From DATAPD01 sp036265385 (GTDB taxonomy: Bacteria; Acidobacteriota; Terriglobia; Terriglobales; Acidobacteriaceae), in assembly GCA_036265385.1 (NCBI GenBank), contig DATAPD010000008.1, positions 1 through 64,000 on the forward strand: a stretch of DNA of 64,000 bases, given 5' to 3'. Numbering within the stretch: position 1 is the first letter of the stretch; each line of letters begins with the position of its first letter. The position numbers were made by a program, and so were the translations under genes. Below are positions 43,004 to 51,478 of this stretch, one piece after another. The notes beneath the pieces were generated by a model. That model saw only the letters and a list, made by a program, of their open reading frames with translations. It was not told the origin of the DNA and made no database searches.

Positions 43004-44143
43004 CTACCGACCACTGGTTTTAAACTCCTCCATCATCTTCACGAAATCTTTAAACAGGTAATGCGAGTCGTGCGGGCCGGGCGCAGCTTCCGGGTGATAC
43101 TGCACGCTGAACAGCGGTAGGTTGCGGTGCCGCAAGCCTTCGAGTGTGTTGTCGTTCAAGTCGACGTGAGTCAGTTCAACTTCACTTTGTGGCAGCGAGT
43201 CAGGATCGACCGCGAAGTTGTGGTTGTGGGCCGTAATCTCGACCTTGCCGGTTGTCATCTGCTTAACCGGATGGTTTCCGCCGTGGTGTCCAAACTTGAG
43301 TTTGTAGGTCTTGCCGCCGAGCGCGATGCCAGTCAGCTGATGTCCGAGACAAATCCCGAAAATGGGTTGGCGTCCCATCAGGCGTCGAATGTTGTCCACG
43401 GCGTACGTGCATGGTTCAGGATCTCCGGGGCCGTTCGAGAGAAAGACTCCATCCGGCTTGAGACCTAGCACATCTTCCGCAGGCGTTTGCGCAGGGACGA
43501 CTGTTACTTTGCAACCTTCGCCTCGCAGTTTGCGGAGGATGTTGTGTTTGATCCCGTAATCGTAGGCGACGACGTGAAAGCGCGGCGGTTCGTCTTTCAC
43601 GCCGACAACCTCATCCGGTAAATGAGAGCGCTCGCCCGTTTCCCACACGTAAGTATTTTTGGTCGTCACGACTTTGGCGAGGTCGGTGCCATCCATTTTT
43701 GGAATGGCCCTAGCTTTGTTAACCAACTTCTCGGCATCAGTCTCAAGCGTGGAAATCACGCCACGCATCACACCGTTATCGCGCAGGTGGCGAACCAGCG
43801 CGCGAGTATCGATCTCCGCGAGAACTGGGATCTTGAACTGTTCGAGATATTCCTCGGCCACCTGCTGCGAACGCCAGTTCGAGCTCACTTTCGAGAATTC
43901 GCGGACGATGAGCCCTTCGATATAAGGACGAACGGCCTCATTATCTTCGGGAGTGGTGCCGTAATTTCCGATTTGAGGATTTGTGAGAACTACGATTTGG
44001 CCGGCGTAAGAAGGATCGGTAAAGATTTCCTGGTAGCCGGTGATGGAAGTATTAAAAACGACTTCGCCTGAACATTCGCCTTTGGCGCCGTAACCTTTGC
44101 CTCGGAAGATCTTTCCATCTTCCAGCGCAAGGATAGCTTGCAT
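43004..44143 (-). CDS. carA: Carbamoyl-phosphate synthase small subunit
   Basis: This 379-residue protein has the CarA N-terminal domain (ILALEDGKIFRGKGYGAKGE) and a class I glutaminase with nucleophile Cys in GICLGHQLTGIALGG and the His/Glu in VQYHPEAAPGPHDS. It hydrolyses glutamine and channels ammonia to CarB. It lies upstream of carB with one gene in between. Confidence 0.97.
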   Translation of the reverse strand: MQAILALEDGKIFRGKGYGAKGECSGEVVFNTSITGYQEIFTDPSYAGQIVVLTNPQIGNYGTTPEDNEAVRPYIEGLIVREFSKVSSNWRSQQVAEEYLEQFKIPVLAEIDTRALVRHLRDNGVMRGVISTLETDAEKLVNKARAIPKMDGTDLAKVVTTKNTYVWETGERSHLPDEVVGVKDEPPRFHVVAYDYGIKHNILRKLRGEGCKVTVVPAQTPAEDVLGLKPDGVFLSNGPGDPEPCTYAVDNIRRLMGRQPIFGICLGHQLTGIALGGKTYKLKFGHHGGNHPVKQMTTGKVEITAHNHNFAVDPDSLPQSEVELTHVDLNDNTLEGLRHRNLPLFSVQYHPEAAPGPHDSHYLFKDFVKMMEEFKTSGR

Positions 44144-44309
44144 TGCTGCTCCAGGGAGTGGATTTTGTGAATTCTAGCAGCTACTCAGGAGGCTTGGAAT
44201 AGTGGAAGCTGAGGAAAACTCAAATTTGGCTGCAGGTTTCAGCTAGCAGGCTCCAGGAAAATTTGCGTCGGTGCAGAGTTAGTGCGTGGCGCGCCCAATA
44301 AGGTCGAGA

Positions 44310-44888
44310 TTATCGCAGCCTTCCCATCTTCTCCATGGGCCAGTAGCCGAATACCGCTTTGCCGAAGATCGCGCTTTGGGGCACAGGGCCAAAATCGCGA
44401 CTGTCTTTCGACATGTTGCGATGATCGCCCAGCACGAAGTAAGTCCCAGTTGGGACTTTGACCTCCGGAAATGAACGCTTATCCGCGTAATCTCCCGGAA
44501 CGTACTCTTCTTCAATGGGACGATCGTTCAGAAACACTTGCCCATCCTCGATGCGCACGCGATCACCTGCAGTACCGATCACTCGCTTGATAAAGCTCGT
44601 CGACGGATCCCGGGGATAACGGAAAACCACGATATCCCCTCTCTCGATCGAACCTATCCGGTAGACGAATTTGTTGACGAAGATTCGCTCCTGGTCCTCG
44701 AGCGAAGGCATCATGCTTGTGCCCTCGACTTTCACGGGCTGATACAGAAAGATGATGATGAAAGCGGCGATGGAGAGGGCTACAAGCAGGTCCCTCACCC
44801 AAATGGCGAGTATCGAAATGGGCCGGCGATCGAGTCGCGGCGCGGGAGACTCCACGAGCTCCAATTTGGGGCTGTCAGGATTCTGCAT
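44310..44888 (-). CDS. lepB: Signal peptidase I
   Basis: This 192-residue protein has one N-terminal membrane segment (LLVALSIAAFIIIFLYQPV), then the catalytic Ser58 in EGTSMMPSL and Lys101 in SFIKRVIG, and the box GDHRNMSKDSRDFGPV. It cleaves signal peptides on the outer face of the inner membrane. It is the shorter single-anchor type. It lies upstream of carA on the same strand with a 166-base gap. Confidence 0.95.
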   Translation of the reverse strand: MQNPDSPKLELVESPAPRLDRRPISILAIWVRDLLVALSIAAFIIIFLYQPVKVEGTSMMPSLEDQERIFVNKFVYRIGSIERGDIVVFRYPRDPSTSFIKRVIGTAGDRVRIEDGQVFLNDRPIEEEYVPGDYADKRSFPEVKVPTGTYFVLGDHRNMSKDSRDFGPVPQSAIFGKAVFGYWPMEKMGRLR

Positions 44889-45077
44889 CTATGCTGCTCA
44901 TTGTATATCGACGACGCGGACAGCTAAAGATCGTCGCTTCTTGGACGAACCCGGGCATAGCTTAATGAATGGACAGCCAAAGTCTGACCCTGACGACGTG
45001 CCTTTCTCGTCAAGCGCTCGCCCCACGCTATCTTCGGTCCGGGGTACAATAAATGAGACTTCGAAAGGTTATTGTCG

Positions 45078-45533
45078 ATGCTTAAACGCGGCTTTGTTTT
45101 GGGATTCCTTTTTGCGGTTACGGTGACACTTTCGGCGCCGTGGTCCATGACGCAGGACGCAGCGAAAGTACCTGCATACAACCCCGGTCCGCCCGCAAAA
45201 GGGACGAAACTGCCTCCGATTCTTGCTAAAGAACAGCTTTGGGGAGAAAACGCACAGTATCCGTATCAGACGCACGCCTACGAACTAGCTGCAAAAATCC
45301 CAAACGTGATTCATCAGCAGCCCTGCTATTGCTATTGCGACCGCATGGGTCACAACAGTCTGCACAGCTGTTTCGAAAGCACTCATGGTGCTGTTTGCGG
45401 CACTTGCTTGAAAGAACTCTATTACTCCTACACTGAAAACAAGAAGGGCAAGACCGCGGCGCAGATCCGCGAAGGCATCAAGAAGGGCGATTGGAAACAG
45501 ATCAATCTCGAGACCGCCGCTGCCATCAATTGA
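45078..45533 (+). CDS. Secreted PCYCGC-type Cys-rich protein
   Basis: This 151-residue protein has a signal peptide (GFVLGFLFAVTVTLSAPW) and a Cys-rich centre PCYCYCDRMGHNSLHSCF followed by GAVCGTCLKELYYSYTENKK, matching the PCYCGC-motif family of exported proteins. The six Cys with nearby His could bind metal. I chose ATG 45078 over TTG 45072 because AAAGG is nine to ten bases upstream. Biological role unknown. Confidence 0.75.
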   Translation: MLKRGFVLGFLFAVTVTLSAPWSMTQDAAKVPAYNPGPPAKGTKLPPILAKEQLWGENAQYPYQTHAYELAAKIPNVIHQQPCYCYCDRMGHNSLHSCFESTHGAVCGTCLKELYYSYTENKKGKTAAQIREGIKKGDWKQINLETAAAIN

Positions 45534-45690
45534 CCCCTCGGGTTGACGAGATCGAATTGAAGTCATAGGCTTTTCCGATCAGCAATGTTGAGTAAGAGGT
45601 TCGATGGGTCTAAACCATCTGTTTCGTTATAACTCGTAAGCTGTTCATTACGAAGGAGTCTCTACGAAAAGCACGGGAAGAATTCTGCAA

Positions 45691-46257
45691 ATGGCTCAGA
45701 AGACTGCTGTGAAGAAATCCGCGAATGACGATCCTCGCTACGCACAGGCTTTACAGAATTACGAAGCCGGCCTGCGTGCGCTGCAAGAGCACAAGTTTGA
45801 AAAAGCCAAGGGTCTGCTGCAAAAGGTGGCCGGCGGCCCGGCCAAGGACCTGTCAGATCGTGCTTCGGTCCATATCAACACGTGCAATTTGCATCTCGAA
45901 AAAGTGGCTTCGGAATTTAACTCTCCGGAAGAACACTTTGATTATGCAGTTTCGCTGATGAACGTAGGGGACTACGTTGCAGCTCGGGAGCATCTTGAAC
46001 AGCTTCAGAAACAGACGCCGAAATCAGATTTCGTCATTTATGGTTTTGCGGCTCTCGAGTGTCTGACAGGACACGTGGAAGATTCATTGCGACACTTGGA
46101 CGAGGCGATCCGAATAAATCCTGCTATGCGATTCCAGGCGCGCAACGATTCCGATTTCCAGAATCTGGCGGAAGATCCGCGCTTTACGGAATTGCTTTAC
46201 CCCGATCCGGGCGCGGACGCTCTAGATACCAGCGAACCTTCCGAGTTCGAGCAATAG
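45691..46257 (+). CDS. TPR-repeat protein
   Basis: This 188-residue protein is made of helical repeats of TPR type (NYEAGLRALQEHKFEKAKGL, FDYAVSLMNVGDYVAAREHL, CLTGHVEDSLRHLDEAIRIN) with an acidic end. No signal peptide, so cytoplasmic. It ends 7 bases before yvcK and heads the yvcK-glmU operon. Confidence 0.8.
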   Translation: MAQKTAVKKSANDDPRYAQALQNYEAGLRALQEHKFEKAKGLLQKVAGGPAKDLSDRASVHINTCNLHLEKVASEFNSPEEHFDYAVSLMNVGDYVAAREHLEQLQKQTPKSDFVIYGFAALECLTGHVEDSLRHLDEAIRINPAMRFQARNDSDFQNLAEDPRFTELLYPDPGADALDTSEPSEFEQ

Positions 46258-46264
46258 GAAAACA

Positions 46265-47341
46265 ATGGCAGCGTTGCCGCCCTCGAGGGAGAAATCCGCG
46301 CCCACGACTCTCCGGGTCGTTGCGATCGGAGGCGGCACTGGTCTCTCGACGCTACTCAAAGGGCTGAAGAAGTTCGTTGGTGGCTCTGGCCCGCGGTCGA
46401 TCACTTCCCTTCCCGAAACACAGATATCTGAACTGTCGGGCGTTGTCACAGTCAGCGACGACGGAGGCTCCAGCGGGCGCCTTCGAAAAGAATTGAACAT
46501 GCTGCCGCCTGGCGACATCCGCAACTGCGTAGTGGCTTTGTCTCAAGACGAAGCACTGATGGCCAAGCTCTTCCAGCATCGTTTCCAGAAGGGGTCTGGA
46601 TTGGAGGGACACAGTTTCGGAAACCTATTCCTGGCCGCGCTCACATCGATCACAGGAGATTTCGCGGAGGCGGTTCGGTTGTCGTCGGAGATTCTGCTCA
46701 CATGCGGCCACATCTATCCCGCTACCACTTCGAATGTGGAACTCGAAGCGCAAATGGAAGATGGAACTCGAGTGCTTGGGGAGACCAAAATCACGGCTAG
46801 TAAGGGCCGGATCAAAGAATTGCGACTCGTGCCTGAGAATGTGAAGCCGATGCCGCAAACTCTAGATGCGATTGCGAGCGCGGGCTTGATTACGATCGGC
46901 CCAGGATCACTCTTCACGAGTCTGATCCCAAATCTGCTTGTAAATGGAATTACAGAGGCGATCGTTACGTCTCCCGCGATCAAGGTCTACATCTGCAACT
47001 TAATGACGCAAGCGAACGAAAGCCTCGGCCTTACAGCGGCGGACCACATCCGTGCCCTCAACGAACACGCGCGATGCGAACGATTGTTTGATTACGCATT
47101 GATCAATCAAAAGCCTGTCCCCCAAGACATGAAAGCACGCTACGCACTGGAGGGTGCTACTCAGATCGTCGCCGACCTGGACGCAATCGAGAGGCTTGGT
47201 GTGTGTCCGGTGCTGGGTAACTATCTTGAAGAAAGTGACGTGGCGCGGCACGCTTATGATGAAGTTGCTCATGATCTGATCCAGTTGGCTACAGGTGCGC
47301 ATTCCGGCACAGCCCGTGTAGGTCAGCGCAGCCCTGAGTGA
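46265..47341 (+). CDS. yvcK: YvcK/CofD-like gluconeogenesis factor
   Basis: This 358-residue protein has the YvcK signature: VVAIGGGTGLSTLLKGLKKF, VSDDGGSSGRLRKELNMLPP, GDIRNCVVAL and GPGSLFTSLIPNLLVNGI. YvcK-type proteins bind UDP-sugars and affect cell-wall precursor supply and carbon metabolism. Its place directly ahead of glmU, which makes UDP-GlcNAc, fits that role. AGGAAAACA precedes the ATG. Confidence 0.92.
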   Translation: MAALPPSREKSAPTTLRVVAIGGGTGLSTLLKGLKKFVGGSGPRSITSLPETQISELSGVVTVSDDGGSSGRLRKELNMLPPGDIRNCVVALSQDEALMAKLFQHRFQKGSGLEGHSFGNLFLAALTSITGDFAEAVRLSSEILLTCGHIYPATTSNVELEAQMEDGTRVLGETKITASKGRIKELRLVPENVKPMPQTLDAIASAGLITIGPGSLFTSLIPNLLVNGITEAIVTSPAIKVYICNLMTQANESLGLTAADHIRALNEHARCERLFDYALINQKPVPQDMKARYALEGATQIVADLDAIERLGVCPVLGNYLEESDVARHAYDEVAHDLIQLATGAHSGTARVGQRSPE

Positions 47342-47374
47342 TCCCTCTTCAGACTATTCGGTATATTGGAAACG

Positions 47375-48808
47375 ATGCCCAACCAATCCTCGACAAAACA
47401 ACCGCGAATTGCCATCGCCATCATGGCAGCCGGGAAAGGCACACGGCTCAAATCCAAGCATCCCAAAGTTCTTCATGAAGTGGGTGGCAAACCGTTACTG
47501 GCCCACGTGATTGCGGCAGCCAAGCAGGTGCTGGACATTGCACATGTTTACGCGATCATCGGGCATGAGGCCGATAACGTCCGAGCAGCGGTGGAATCGA
47601 CTGGGGTGAATTTTGTCCTGCAGGCTGAACAGCGTGGAACGGGACACGCGCTCATGGTCGCGCGTGATGCGCTAAGCCACTACGATCATGTCGTCGTTCT
47701 TTCGGGCGATGCTCCACTAATCACACCTGAAACCATCCGATCATTGCGGGACTTTCATCTGAAGCAACATCCTGCCATGACCCTGCTTGCAACCGAACTG
47801 CAGGACCCCACTGGATACGGGAGAGTGCTACGAACGAATGCCGGTAGTGCTCTCGTGAAACACATCGTGGAAGAGAAAGATGCGACGCCTGCACAGCGAA
47901 AGATTCGGGAGATCAATTCCGGCTTCTATGCTTTCGATGTCAAAGAACTGTATGGACGTATCGATAAACTCCAGACCAGTAACGCCAGTCGCGAGTACTA
48001 CCTAACCGACATGGCTGAGATCTTCACCAAGGCCAAGCAGAAAGTCGTCGCCGCCCGTACTGACCAGCCGTTCGAAATCTTGGGTTGTAACACTCGCGCG
48101 GAAATGATGAAGATCGACGAAATCATGCGAACTGCAAAGTGTCGGCAATTGATGGACGATGGTGTCAGCATCTATTACCCGCGGACTTGCGTGATTGATT
48201 CTGACATAGAGATAGGGTCCGACACCGTGATTGAGCCGTACGTGCAACTGTTAGGAGATACCAGGATAGGAAGCGACTGCCGAATCCGTTCTTATTCGGT
48301 GATCCGAAATACCCAGATCGGCGACGGGGTGAATGTCTTGCCGGGCTGCGTAATGGATGATTCGCGAATCGACAACAGCGCAATCATTGGACCGTATTCG
48401 CGGCTTCGTCCTGGCAGCGACATCGGCGAAGGTGCTCATGTGGGAAACTTCGTTGAAACGAAGAAGACGCGCCTCGGCAAGGGATCCAAGGCGAATCATC
48501 TGACCTATCTCGGCGATACCGAGGTTGGCGAGAAAGTGAATGTCGGAGCAGGCACGATCACGTGCAACTATGACGGCGTAAACAAGTTTCCAACCGTGAT
48601 CGGCGATGGAGTATTCGTAGGCAGTGACGCTACTCTTGTTGCGCCTGTTCGCATCGGCAAAGGCGCTTATATTGCTGCCGCGACTTGCGTCACTGAGGAC
48701 GTTCCCGATGATTCCCTCGTAATTGCCAGAACTCGTCAGAGCGTAAAAGAGGGCTGGGCGAAAACCAAACGCGAAGCGCGCGCTGCGGCCAAAGCCAAGA
48801 CCAGCTAA
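47375..48808 (+). CDS. glmU: Bifunctional UDP-GlcNAc pyrophosphorylase/GlcN-1-P acetyltransferase
   Basis: This 477-residue protein has the N-terminal nucleotidyltransferase (IMAAGKGTRLKSKHPKVLHE) and a C-terminal left-handed beta-helix with hexapeptide repeats (from about 255, IDSDIEIGSDTVIEPYVQLL) and the acetyltransferase region NFVETKKTRLGKGSKANHLT followed by VNVGAGTITCNYDG. It makes UDP-N-acetylglucosamine for peptidoglycan and LPS. I start at ATG 47375, preceded by TTGGAAACG, rather than the TTG at 47366. Confidence 0.97.
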   Translation: MPNQSSTKQPRIAIAIMAAGKGTRLKSKHPKVLHEVGGKPLLAHVIAAAKQVLDIAHVYAIIGHEADNVRAAVESTGVNFVLQAEQRGTGHALMVARDALSHYDHVVVLSGDAPLITPETIRSLRDFHLKQHPAMTLLATELQDPTGYGRVLRTNAGSALVKHIVEEKDATPAQRKIREINSGFYAFDVKELYGRIDKLQTSNASREYYLTDMAEIFTKAKQKVVAARTDQPFEILGCNTRAEMMKIDEIMRTAKCRQLMDDGVSIYYPRTCVIDSDIEIGSDTVIEPYVQLLGDTRIGSDCRIRSYSVIRNTQIGDGVNVLPGCVMDDSRIDNSAIIGPYSRLRPGSDIGEGAHVGNFVETKKTRLGKGSKANHLTYLGDTEVGEKVNVGAGTITCNYDGVNKFPTVIGDGVFVGSDATLVAPVRIGKGAYIAAATCVTEDVPDDSLVIARTRQSVKEGWAKTKREARAAAKAKTS

Positions 48809-48810
48809 TG

Positions 48811-49764
48811 TCAGTCACCCTGACCGGCTTCGGCCTGCATCTCGTTGTGCCGATCGCCTCGCTGAATCAAGAAAATTGCTACTAAAATCAGCGCGGTCGC
48901 AGACACCAGTCGCATGCTGATTGGCTCCGCTGCTAAAAGCCATCCCACCAATACCGCCACGACAGGATTTACAAACGTATGTGTTGCGACCACAGTGGCG
49001 GAGATGTGCTGCAGCAGCCAGGTGTAGGCAGTGAACGCCACCACGGATCCGAAGATGATGAGGTACGCTAGTCCGCCCCATGATTTGGCGGAGATGGCCG
49101 TCCAGTTAGTAGCGTGAAACTCTCCGGTAATTGTAGCCGTGATGAGCAGCATGACGGCACCGCATACCAATGGCACGGCAGCTCGTGCAATCGGCTCTTT
49201 CGGCAGTTTCAACCGTGGAGCAATACAGACTCCGATCGCCCAAGATGCAGCTCCAACGAGAACGAGGATGACTCCGATCCCAAACGAATTTCGCAAGCTC
49301 AAATCGGAGCCGGTCAATACCCACACTCCAACAAGGCCCGCTACAAGGCCTAACCCGTTCTTCCAATTGATACGCTCATCGCCCAGCGCCGAACCGATGG
49401 CCAAAATCCAGAGCGGCTCTGTTGCTACGAGCAAGGCCGCAAGTCCTGACGCGACGTACTGCTCCGCCCAATGGAGTGTCCCGTGCCCGATCAGGAAGAA
49501 GAGTGCGCCCTGGATTGCACCCGCTTTCAGCTGTTCAAGTTTGAAGCGATAGCCGCGCGACCACGCCCAACCAAGAAGGATTAGTCCTGCGGTTGTGTGA
49601 CGAAGGCTAACCGTGACCAGGGGAGGGATGGTTTCCACTGCAAACCGGATTGCCAGATATGTGGAGCCCCAGACGACATAGATAGCGAAGAACGACAACA
49701 CAAATAACAACCGCGAGGACTTTGCGACCTCAACTGTTGGACGTAGTGTGGCGTTCGTCGCCAT
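48811..49764 (-). CDS. EamA/DMT-family exporter
   Basis: This 317-residue protein has ten hydrophobic segments in two EamA repeats (about 20-150 and 165-300), with the typical WGSTYLAIRFAVETIPPL near the start and a second GSVVAFTAYTWLLQH repeat. These carriers export metabolites or drugs; the substrate is unknown. It converges on glmU, with two bases between the stop codons. Confidence 0.88.
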   Translation of the reverse strand: MATNATLRPTVEVAKSSRLLFVLSFFAIYVVWGSTYLAIRFAVETIPPLVTVSLRHTTAGLILLGWAWSRGYRFKLEQLKAGAIQGALFFLIGHGTLHWAEQYVASGLAALLVATEPLWILAIGSALGDERINWKNGLGLVAGLVGVWVLTGSDLSLRNSFGIGVILVLVGAASWAIGVCIAPRLKLPKEPIARAAVPLVCGAVMLLITATITGEFHATNWTAISAKSWGGLAYLIIFGSVVAFTAYTWLLQHISATVVATHTFVNPVVAVLVGWLLAAEPISMRLVSATALILVAIFLIQRGDRHNEMQAEAGQGD

Positions 49765-49839
49765 CGGATAACCCTTACTGGTTAGAGGAACTGGACTTTG
49801 AAACGTCGCGAAAATTGTTGCTCTGCTTTGTGAGACAAC

Positions 49840-49862
49840 AAAAAAGGCCCGCGACGCGGGCC
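49840..49862 (-). terminator. Intrinsic terminator
   Basis: Stem GGCCCGC-GAC-GCGGGCC at 49846-49862 is followed on the minus strand by six T (49845-49840). It ends transcription of the secreted protein gene at 49890-50822. Confidence 0.88.
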
Positions 49863-49889
49863 CTCATTCCTTCATATGGGTCAGAAGAC

Positions 49890-50822
49890 TTAGTGCGAGA
49901 CGGCCGCAAACAATTCTGAATGCAGCAAAGCCTGGAACTTCTGATCGTCGGTTTTGAAATGTAGCTGCAGATTCGAGCTGTCAGAATCAACGGTTACACT
50001 TTCAATTGCGATCTTCTCTGTGGGCGTCGCATTGATCTTTTTGTAAAGCATGCCCGCCTTTACTAGCGTCGACAGGGTTGCCGCTGTCATCGAGTCCGAA
50101 GTCAACACGTTCAGGTCGAAGTTCACGCCGCTCTGAAAGTTCATCGTATAACGAGATGCGAGCAGGCGCTTCTTGACGGTCTCGTAGTCACCCAGTCGCG
50201 AAGCATCGCCGAGTGCAGAACGCATCATGTTCTGCGTGCCTTGCTGGTCGAGAATGCTCCACACCGGAGCGGAATCCACGGCCGACATCTGGTCCGCCAT
50301 TTGTGAATTCGAGTCGAGCGTTGAAATGACACCATCACGAGCATCGAGCGCACCTTCGAGAGCGCCCTGGTTTCCAAAGGCGAGAGTAAACTCGTCGAGG
50401 AAACACATCATCATTCCATTGCCCATCGTATAAAGGTTGTTCGTCCGATATTTGGTCGGCTTGATTTTGCGCAGCGTCATCTTCTTCAAAACGGCCTTCG
50501 TTGGGAACGTTCCTTGTGCAACACCCACCACCTGCGTCCCAAGCTTCCCTTTCCGATAGGAGGCGAAGGTCAGCTGCTCCAAATCCTTCTCCGGATCAAT
50601 TCCGACACCCTTAAGAGCCGCCTCAAATTGCTTCAAGCTGTCAGGCAAGACCTGTTGCTTCATCGCCATCGCAGTTTCGGAGTTCTTCAGGGCGCGATAA
50701 TCGACCGAAATCACCTGCTGGACTTCAGAAGGAATAACTGCCCGAGCTGAAGTGCCCAGGGGCATGGCCCAAGCTGATGTCGCCATCAATGCAATCAAAA
50801 CCAATGCGAAAACACACTTCAT
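49890..50822 (-). CDS. Secreted hypothetical protein
   Basis: This 310-residue protein has a signal peptide (FALVLIALMATSAWA) and a mature part with VIPSEVQQVISVDYRALKNS, KGVGIDPEKDLEQLTFASYR and later ANATPTEKIAIES-like beta strands. It looks like a soluble beta/alpha periplasmic protein. GGAG precedes the ATG and a clear terminator follows, so it is a single-gene unit. I do not recognise the family. Confidence 0.7.
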   Translation of the reverse strand: MKCVFALVLIALMATSAWAMPLGTSARAVIPSEVQQVISVDYRALKNSETAMAMKQQVLPDSLKQFEAALKGVGIDPEKDLEQLTFASYRKGKLGTQVVGVAQGTFPTKAVLKKMTLRKIKPTKYRTNNLYTMGNGMMMCFLDEFTLAFGNQGALEGALDARDGVISTLDSNSQMADQMSAVDSAPVWSILDQQGTQNMMRSALGDASRLGDYETVKKRLLASRYTMNFQSGVNFDLNVLTSDSMTAATLSTLVKAGMLYKKINATPTEKIAIESVTVDSDSSNLQLHFKTDDQKFQALLHSELFAAVSH

Positions 50823-50971
50823 GGGGAACTCCGAGTGCTTCTACTTAGGATGCACACACGGAGACGACAGTCACCCGTGCTTTCCTTCATTCTAGTCCAG
50901 TGAAGAGGTGGGCGAGGAACACGAAAGTGTAGTGACGGGGTGTATTAAAAATGTACTGATGGTGTGGGCAG

Positions 50972-51475
50972 CTACTTATCGGTCTTCACGCCAGGCACAT
51001 GGCGAGTTGTCTTTGATTCGCCATTGCAGTTCTGAATCGCTTCCTCCAGTCGCTTAAGAAGTTCCTCGATTTGGGGAGAGCTAGGGTCGAGGGCAGACTC
51101 AGTTCTAAGCATGCCTTGACTAGAGATAGGCGGGCCGATAGCCCGGCTGGCATCGATCTCAACGAAAGAACCGCCCAAAACGTCTGCAGTTTCTATCGTA
51201 GCGACGGCGTCATTGGGGATCGATATCTCATCGGCTCTAACAATCGAGAATTGCACCGCCGCCTGACAAGCCTTTTCAGTGGGACGCGCCTCGACTTTGG
51301 ATACAACTCCAACATCGACGCCAGCGATGCGGACTGGTGCATTCGCCCGAAGTCCGGCTACGTTTGAGAAGCACGCTCTAAGTATCAATCGCTTTTGCGT
51401 ATGCGGGACAATGAGTATCGCGAGAGCAGATAAGCCAACGAGGACGATAATCAACAAGACAAAGCGTCTTTTCAC
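50972..51475 (-). CDS. MCE-domain (MlaD-like) protein
   Basis: This 167-residue protein has one N-terminal membrane anchor (FVLLIIVLVGLSALAILIV) and a single MCE domain (FSNVAGLRANAPVRIAGVDV, GVVSKVE, then VLGGSFVEID), followed by a helical tail. MlaD-like proteins form rings that carry phospholipids between membranes. It is short, with no ABC transporter partner nearby. It starts 3 bases after the ftcD stop, so it is co-transcribed with ftcD, an unexpected pairing. Confidence 0.78.
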   Translation of the reverse strand: MKRRFVLLIIVLVGLSALAILIVPHTQKRLILRACFSNVAGLRANAPVRIAGVDVGVVSKVEARPTEKACQAAVQFSIVRADEISIPNDAVATIETADVLGGSFVEIDASRAIGPPISSQGMLRTESALDPSSPQIEELLKRLEEAIQNCNGESKTTRHVPGVKTDK

Positions 51476-51478
51476 CTT

